Part shown: positions 62,464-64,000 of the stretch, one piece after another | Numbering within the stretch: position 1 is the first letter of the stretch | Layout of the letters: every line of letters begins with the position of its first letter | Position numbers and translations under genes: made by a program | Notes under the pieces: model-generated | The model's input: the letters and a program-made list of their open reading frames with translations, nothing else | What the model was told of the DNA's origin: nothing | The model's database searches: none | Source: Pithys albifrons albifrons | Taxonomy: Eukaryota; Chordata; Aves; Passeriformes; Thamnophilidae | Direction: 5' to 3' | DNA length: 64,000 nt | Assembly: GCF_047495875.1 (NCBI RefSeq) | Contig: NC_092467.1 | Location: 16,085,566-16,149,565, forward strand

Positions 62464-64000
62464 GTGGGTGACCGACCGGGACCGAGACCGAGACCGCGGC
62501 GGGGGCGGAGGGAGCGGCGGCGGGACTCGGGCTGTCCCCGAGGGAGCCCGTGCCGGGGGAAAGGGGGCAGCGGCACTCACTGGGCACTCGCCCCTGGGCC
62601 GCGCTGGGGCAGCGGCACTCACCGGGCACTCGCCCCGAGCCCGCGGCGGGACAGCGGAACTCACCGGGCACTTTCCCTCGGACAGCGGCATTTACAGGGC
62701 ACTCGCCCCAGGGCCGCGGCGGCCCCGCTCCAACCCGGCCCTGCTTCGGCTCCCGGGCGGCGGAGCGCTCGGGCCGCCAAGGGCTGGCTCCTCCTGAAGG
62801 GTATCCTCGCTGTTCATGACCGGGACAGCGTCGGGAGTCGGCAGTTGCAGTAAGGCTGCAAGATTTCCTCCCTTTATCCCCAGCTCCGAGATTGCCGAAT
62901 AGGTAGAGAAGAGGGTAATTTGAAAACAACTAGGATACCACTCAGTTAAAGTGCTTGATTTCCAGAGGTTACAGGGGTGCGAGGGGTTTTCCCATCCGAC
63001 TTCCTCCCAGGCAGTTCCCCGACGCGGCAGTGACTGTCATGGGCCACTGCGGCGGCCTCCCATCCGCTTGCGGGGGTCAGCGGCTCTAGCTCTGGTGTCT
63101 GAACATTCTCATGTCTATCTCCAAGCTTTTGTATCTTCTTCAGAGGCCTTGAATCAAAAAGGGTGCATTAGACAAAATTCCAAATAATTTAACTCATCAA
63201 TTTCAGAGTTATAAGACAGAAAATAATATTCTTCTCATATTTCTTACTTCTGCCAGGACACATTCCTTTAGTGAGCTCACAGGGCAATACTAAGCCTTTT
63301 CCCCAAAAAAACTTTTCCAAGTAGGAATTAACAGTAACTGCTTCATTTAACTTAACAGTGAGTGCAGGGAAGCAGGAATTACATATGACTCATGGTACTC
63401 TTCTCTTTTCTGTTTAAAGGCTATTCAGAACTACCAACAGCAGTCAATATAACTTGGTCTTCAATCAATTTTAAAACTATACTACAGTGGCAGCCAAAAC
63501 CGTCAGGTTACTTCTATACTGTAGAAATACATGGGTAAGTTGATAACTCCGAGGTATATCCACTAATGGCAATCGAAGAAGATGCAAGTAGAGCATGTTT
63601 GAATATTTCTGAGAGTAAATGTAACAGGAAAAGGGCCTGAACATTAGGATTTAGGAGAATGAGCCCAAACATTAGGGTTTAGGAGAATTGCCATCCCGGC
63701 TGTTAATACTTCTTTCTATCCAACTATAAGAACATGTGGTTCAGGCTTCTGGGTTTGCCCACTTCAGAAATGGAGGGTTGAGCTAGAGACCAGTATTTCA
63801 GTTCTGGGGTTTGATGCAGGCCAGCTGCCCAAGAGATCTAGGCCAGGATATTTTGAAGAAGTTGAGGCTCAGTTTAACATACCATGTATTAGATGGAACT
63901 TCCCCTATTTTGTTTTCAAAGTATCTGGTCTGAGTCTTTTGTCTTCAGTATTGGGAGGTGTCTAATAAATGAGTCTGCATTTTATTCTAATTGGTGAATC
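62400..64000 (+). CDS. F3: F3 (tissue factor, coagulation factor III), 5' part: two coding exons
   Basis: Tissue factor is the single-pass membrane receptor and cofactor of coagulation factor VII/VIIa and starts the extrinsic clotting pathway. Two exons (62400-62463, 63420-63534) join in phase 1 into 59 residues plus 2 nt: a 21-22 residue signal peptide, then the first strands of fibronectin-III domain 1. [19 protein letters not shown] is the hallmark and lines up with human [20 protein letters not shown]. N31-I-T keeps the human N11 glycosylation sequon; K40 matches Lys20 and I42 matches Ile22, known factor VIIa contacts; Glu24 is replaced by Gln44. The remaining exons for the second domain, membrane helix and tail lie right of the window (human protein 295 residues). 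The gene points away from SLC44A3 across the desert. Confidence 0.95.
62464..63419 (+). other. F3: F3 intron 1
   Basis: 956-nt intron. The first 600 nt continue the CpG island and carry the minisatellite at 62566-62722; the rest is AT-rich. Long frames on both strands in the GC-rich half are a composition effect. Confidence 0.9.
62566..62722 (+). repeat. Four-copy 42-bp GC-rich minisatellite in F3 intron 1
   Basis: Units at 62566-62607, 62608-62649, 62650-62680 (shortened to 31 bp) and 62681-62722 share GGCAGCGGCACTCACCGGGC and ACTCGCCCC. On the minus strand two units read CCGGTGAGTGCC and one CCAGTGAGTGCC, good splice-donor look-alikes. Confidence 0.9.
63420..63534 (+). CDS. F3: F3 coding exon 2
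   Basis: 115 nt (2 nt, 37 codons, 2 nt); acceptor TGTTTAAAG after a T/C tract, donor GTAAGT. It encodes [32 protein letters not shown] and TVEIH, the first beta-strands of fibronectin-III domain 1. The human exon ends at the same place, after YTVQI. Confidence 0.96.
63535..64000 (+). other. F3: F3 intron 2, partial
   Basis: Intron running off the right edge. It contains a 28-bp tandem duplication at 63640-63695 and no further exon. Confidence 0.85.
63640..63695 (+). repeat. 28-bp tandem duplication in F3 intron 2
   Basis: Two units start at 63640 and 63668 with AACATTAGGATTTAGGAGAA and AACATTAGGGTTTAGGAGAA. Similarity fades in the last bases of each unit. Confidence 0.8.

Larger units (their letters stand above)
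62130..63080. promoter_or_regulatory. CpG island and promoter of F3
   Basis: Dense CpG sequence covers the promoter, exon 1 and most of intron 1 of F3. Upstream of the TATA box are GC boxes CCCCGCCTCC (62321-62330) and an SP1/EGR1-like CACCGCCCAC (62291-62300), and an NF-kB-like GGGATACTCT (62193-62202, nine of ten consensus positions). Human F3 is known to be driven by SP1, EGR1, AP-1 and NF-kB; I see no consensus AP-1 site (TGASTCA) within 350 bp of this start. Confidence 0.75.

Noticed and set aside
62228..62929. 233-codon minus-strand frame and 114-175-codon plus-strand frames over the F3 CpG island
   Set aside because: All six frames are open because the DNA is GC-rich; the frame crosses the minisatellite and antisense of the F3 signal peptide.
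1..64000. CRISPR arrays, operons, tRNA genes, plasmid or phage features
   Set aside because: The window is eukaryotic; no regular spacer array or tRNA fold was seen.

Overview
The window is vertebrate nuclear DNA, most likely from a bird. It is AT-rich, the only protein-coding sequence is split into short exons with GT/AG borders, both promoters lie in CpG islands, and the one clear LINE trace is an antisense CR1 tail typical of sauropsid genomes. Recognisable repeats are sparse and SLC44A3 introns are short, which fits a bird better than a mammal. The species cannot be named from this sequence.

Left end (1-6621, minus strand): the first six coding exons of SLC44A3, a choline-transporter-like membrane protein. 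All six splice junctions inside the window keep a single reading frame and give about 226 residues that track the mammalian protein. The remaining exons lie beyond position 1. Its CpG-island promoter (about 6480-7030) carries C-rich and GGGA-type repeats able to form quadruplexes.

Middle (about 7.1-62.1 kb): a gene desert of about 55 kb with no coding exon I can defend. It holds a full-length 5S-rRNA-headed SINE with a perfect 10-bp target-site duplication (11269-11580), a CR1 tail (about 51905), a pair of 135-bp direct repeats 1.55 kb apart, a 52-bp tandem duplication that doubles an AP-1/NF-E2-type site, several GC-raised blocks, a few microsatellites and small palindromes, and three CTCF-like motifs in convergent layout.

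Right end (62.1-64 kb, plus strand): the promoter and first two coding exons of F3, tissue factor. A CCATATAAGG element, at once a TATA box and a CArG box, lies just ahead of a short leader. Exon 1 encodes the signal peptide. Exon 2 starts the first fibronectin-III domain with the conserved N-glycosylation site and factor VIIa-contact Lys. Intron 1 contains a four-copy GC-rich minisatellite.

SLC44A3 and F3 are transcribed away from each other, the same neighbour order and divergent orientation as in the human 1p21 region, so the desert is the shared upstream space of both. They have no known joint pathway. No new multi-gene system is visible; the most novel items are the 5S-headed SINE and the candidate regulatory repeats upstream of F3.
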